In this document: one piece after another, positions 62,798 to 64,000 of the stretch
Position numbering within the stretch: position 1 is the first letter of the stretch
Layout of the letters: each line of letters starts with the position of its first letter
Origin: Caenispirillum bisanense
GTDB lineage: Bacteria; Pseudomonadota; Alphaproteobacteria; Rhodospirillales; Rhodospirillaceae
Assembly (NCBI RefSeq): GCF_900230255.1
Contig: NZ_OCNJ01000004.1
Location: 248,001-312,000 of the forward strand
Direction: 5' to 3'
Length of the DNA stretch: 64,000 nucleotides
Made by a program: the position numbers and the translations under genes
The notes under the pieces: model-generated
Database searches by the model: none
Told to the model about the DNA's origin: nothing
Seen by the model: the letters and a program-made list of their open reading frames with translations, nothing else

Positions 62798-62897
62798 GGG
62801 CGGGCGGGCGGCGGGCGACGGATCATGCCGCGAGCATGCCACCCGCCGCGGCAAAGGGAAAGCCCGCGCGGCGTCACGCGCCGCCCAGGCTCCGGCG

Positions 62898-63314
62898 TCA
62901 GCCGCCCAGGCTCTGTAGGTAGGCGATGACGTCGCGGCGCTGCTGTTCGTCGGTCAGCTTGAAGGTCATCTTGGACCGCGCCTTGGCATCGCCGGTGGTG
63001 GCGCGCATCCAGCCCGTCGGGTCGTCCAGGTAGTCCATGAGCTGGGCCTCGGTCCACTCGGCCTGCTTCTGCGACGCTTCCACCAGACCGTCGGAGAACT
63101 TGTAGCCGTCGAGCTTGGCGACGCCGCGCTGCATGACGCCGTGCAGGTTGGGGCCGACCTTGTTGGCGCCGCCGTCCTCGAAGGTGTGGCAGGCCATGCA
63201 CTTCTTGGCCACCACCTCGCCCCGTGCGGCGTCGCCGGTGTCCTGCGCCTGCGCGGCACCGGCCGTGAGGGCGAGGGCGGCAGCGGCGGCGGCGAGGGTC
63301 AGGGTATGCTTCAT
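62898..63314 (-). CDS. Class I c-type cytochrome
   Basis: A 138-residue periplasmic cytochrome c with a signal peptide (cut near AAQAQD), heme motif CMACH, and an axial Met in KMTFK, the arrangement of mitochondrial-type cytochrome c2. GGAG precedes ATG 63314. No partner complex is in the window. Confidence 0.92.
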   Translation of the reverse strand: MKHTLTLAAAAAALALTAGAAQAQDTGDAARGEVVAKKCMACHTFEDGGANKVGPNLHGVMQRGVAKLDGYKFSDGLVEASQKQAEWTEAQLMDYLDDPTGWMRATTGDAKARSKMTFKLTDEQQRRDVIAYLQSLGG

Positions 63315-63400
63315 CGCGATCTCCTGTCGGCAATGGAATAAATCCATGGGCGACAGGGTCTACGTCCGAGCGGCGGGGATGGTTTGCCGATGGCGCCGCC

Positions 63401-64000
63401 TCAGATCCACAAGCCGAGCAGCCCGATGGCGCCCACCACCGCCCACGGCGGCACCTTCCAGGCCACCAGCAGCAGCAGCGACAGCAGCACCAGCACGAAG
63501 TCGCCGCGGTCGTTGACGCCGGCGGTGAACACCGGGTGGTAGAAGGCCGCCGCCAGCAGCCCGACCACCGCCGCGTTGACCCCGGCCAGCGCCGCCTGCG
63601 CCCGCGAGTCGGCCCGCAGGGCGCTCCAGAACGGCAGGGCGGCGAACACCAGCAGCCACGCCGGCAGGAAGATGCCGAGCAGTGCCACCACGGCCCCCGG
63701 CCAGCCGTCCGACACGGCGCCGAGGTAGGCGGCGAAGGTGAACAGCGGCCCCGGCACCGCCTGGGCGAGGCCGTAGCCGGCGAGGAACGACTCGGGCGAC
63801 ACCCAGCCGGGTGCCACCACCTCGGCCTGCAGCAGCGGCAGCACCACGTGGCCGCCGCCGAACACCAGAGCGCCGGCGGTGTAGAAGCTGCCGAACACCT
63901 CCACCAGATGCACGCCCGTCAGCAGCGGCAGGCCGGCCAGCAGCAGCAGGAAGACCGCCAGCGCCGCGAGCGCGGTGCGCCGGCCGAAGGGCAGCGGCAG
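63401..64000 (-). CDS. chrA: Chromate transporter, C-terminal half only
   Basis: The reading frame enters the window from the right edge (200 codons seen, including the stop) and matches the second half of ChrA: FYTAGALVFGGGHVVLPLLQ and FLAGYGLAQAVPGPLFTFAAYLGA are the family's repeated motif, followed by several helices. ChrA exports chromate, or in some bacteria sulfate. The N-terminal half and the start lie outside. Confidence 0.9.
   Translation of the reverse strand: MPLPFGRRTALAALAVFLLLLAGLPLLTGVHLVEVFGSFYTAGALVFGGGHVVLPLLQAEVVAPGWVSPESFLAGYGLAQAVPGPLFTFAAYLGAVSDGWPGAVVALLGIFLPAWLLVFAALPFWSALRADSRAQAALAGVNAAVVGLLAAAFYHPVFTAGVNDRGDFVLVLLSLLLLVAWKVPPWAVVGAIGLLGLWI

Overview
The window is a GC-rich (about 70 %) bacterial chromosome segment with dense, ordinary coding and no prophage, IS element, CRISPR array or tRNA that I can see. 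Gene content points to an alphaproteobacterium, probably of the Rhodospirillales/Azospirillum-like group: the order prs - rplY - pth - ychF, a short SRP RNA next to dnaX-ybaB-recR, a HisKA_2 kinase/receiver pair, a class Ia ribonucleotide reductase of the short type, an NdvB-like GH17-GT2 glucan synthase, and a molybdate operon carrying a NifX-type cofactor-binding protein, which suggests a nitrogen fixer. The species cannot be fixed from the sequence alone.

Layout. 0-4 kb: prs (5' end outside the window), a Phd/VapC-type toxin-antitoxin pair, rplY, pth and ychF, closed by a perfect terminator. 4-11 kb: a minus-strand signalling block with a CHASE/degenerate-GGDEF protein, a PAS-rich hybrid histidine kinase and a chemoreceptor. 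11-19.6 kb: rlmJ, pal, secreted and membrane proteins, the GH17-GT2 glucan synthase, a CaCA-type cation exchanger and an SDR oxidoreductase. 19.6-27 kb: a radical SAM protein, nrdAB, a protein with a duplicated helical domain plus zinc ribbon, a lipoprotein overlapping a bacterial Clp1/Grc3-like polynucleotide kinase, and a HIT hydrolase. 27-30 kb: hisH-hisA-hisF-hisE, interrupted by two kinds of intergenic repeat. 30-35 kb: a lipoprotein trypsin-like protease, an OmpA-type lipoprotein, an ECF sigma factor and small membrane proteins.

35-41 kb: a PAS kinase translationally coupled to a receiver/DUF3369/HD-GYP protein, a periplasmic solute-binding protein, a TPR-like protein, and a probable unannotated structured small RNA with its own promoter and terminator. 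41-47 kb: recR, ybaB, dnaX, the SRP RNA, a HisKA_2 kinase and receiver pair and a CobC/CobD-type aminotransferase. 47.3-51.8 kb: a complete type III restriction-modification system (mod, res) inserted between housekeeping genes. 51.8-56.5 kb: pheT, pheS, rplT and rpmI with promoter, terminator, an operator-like inverted repeat and a second copy of the GC-rich repeat. 56.5-64 kb: a SPOR lipoprotein, thioredoxin 2, the overlapping operon modA-modB-modC-nifX-like-modD, a stand-alone Mop, a ModE lacking its molybdate domain, a class I cytochrome c and the C-terminal half of a chromate transporter that runs off the end.

The observations most worth follow-up are the structured RNA at 40.85-41.05 kb, the Clp1-like kinase coupled to a lipoprotein, the duplicated-domain zinc-ribbon protein upstream of nrdA, the mod/nifX operon with two Mo-box-like sites, the dispersed GC-rich repeat, and the CACCAAG inverted repeat inside the his operon. 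I found no single convincing new multi-gene defence or metabolic system; the type III R-M locus is the only defence island, and it looks like a known type.
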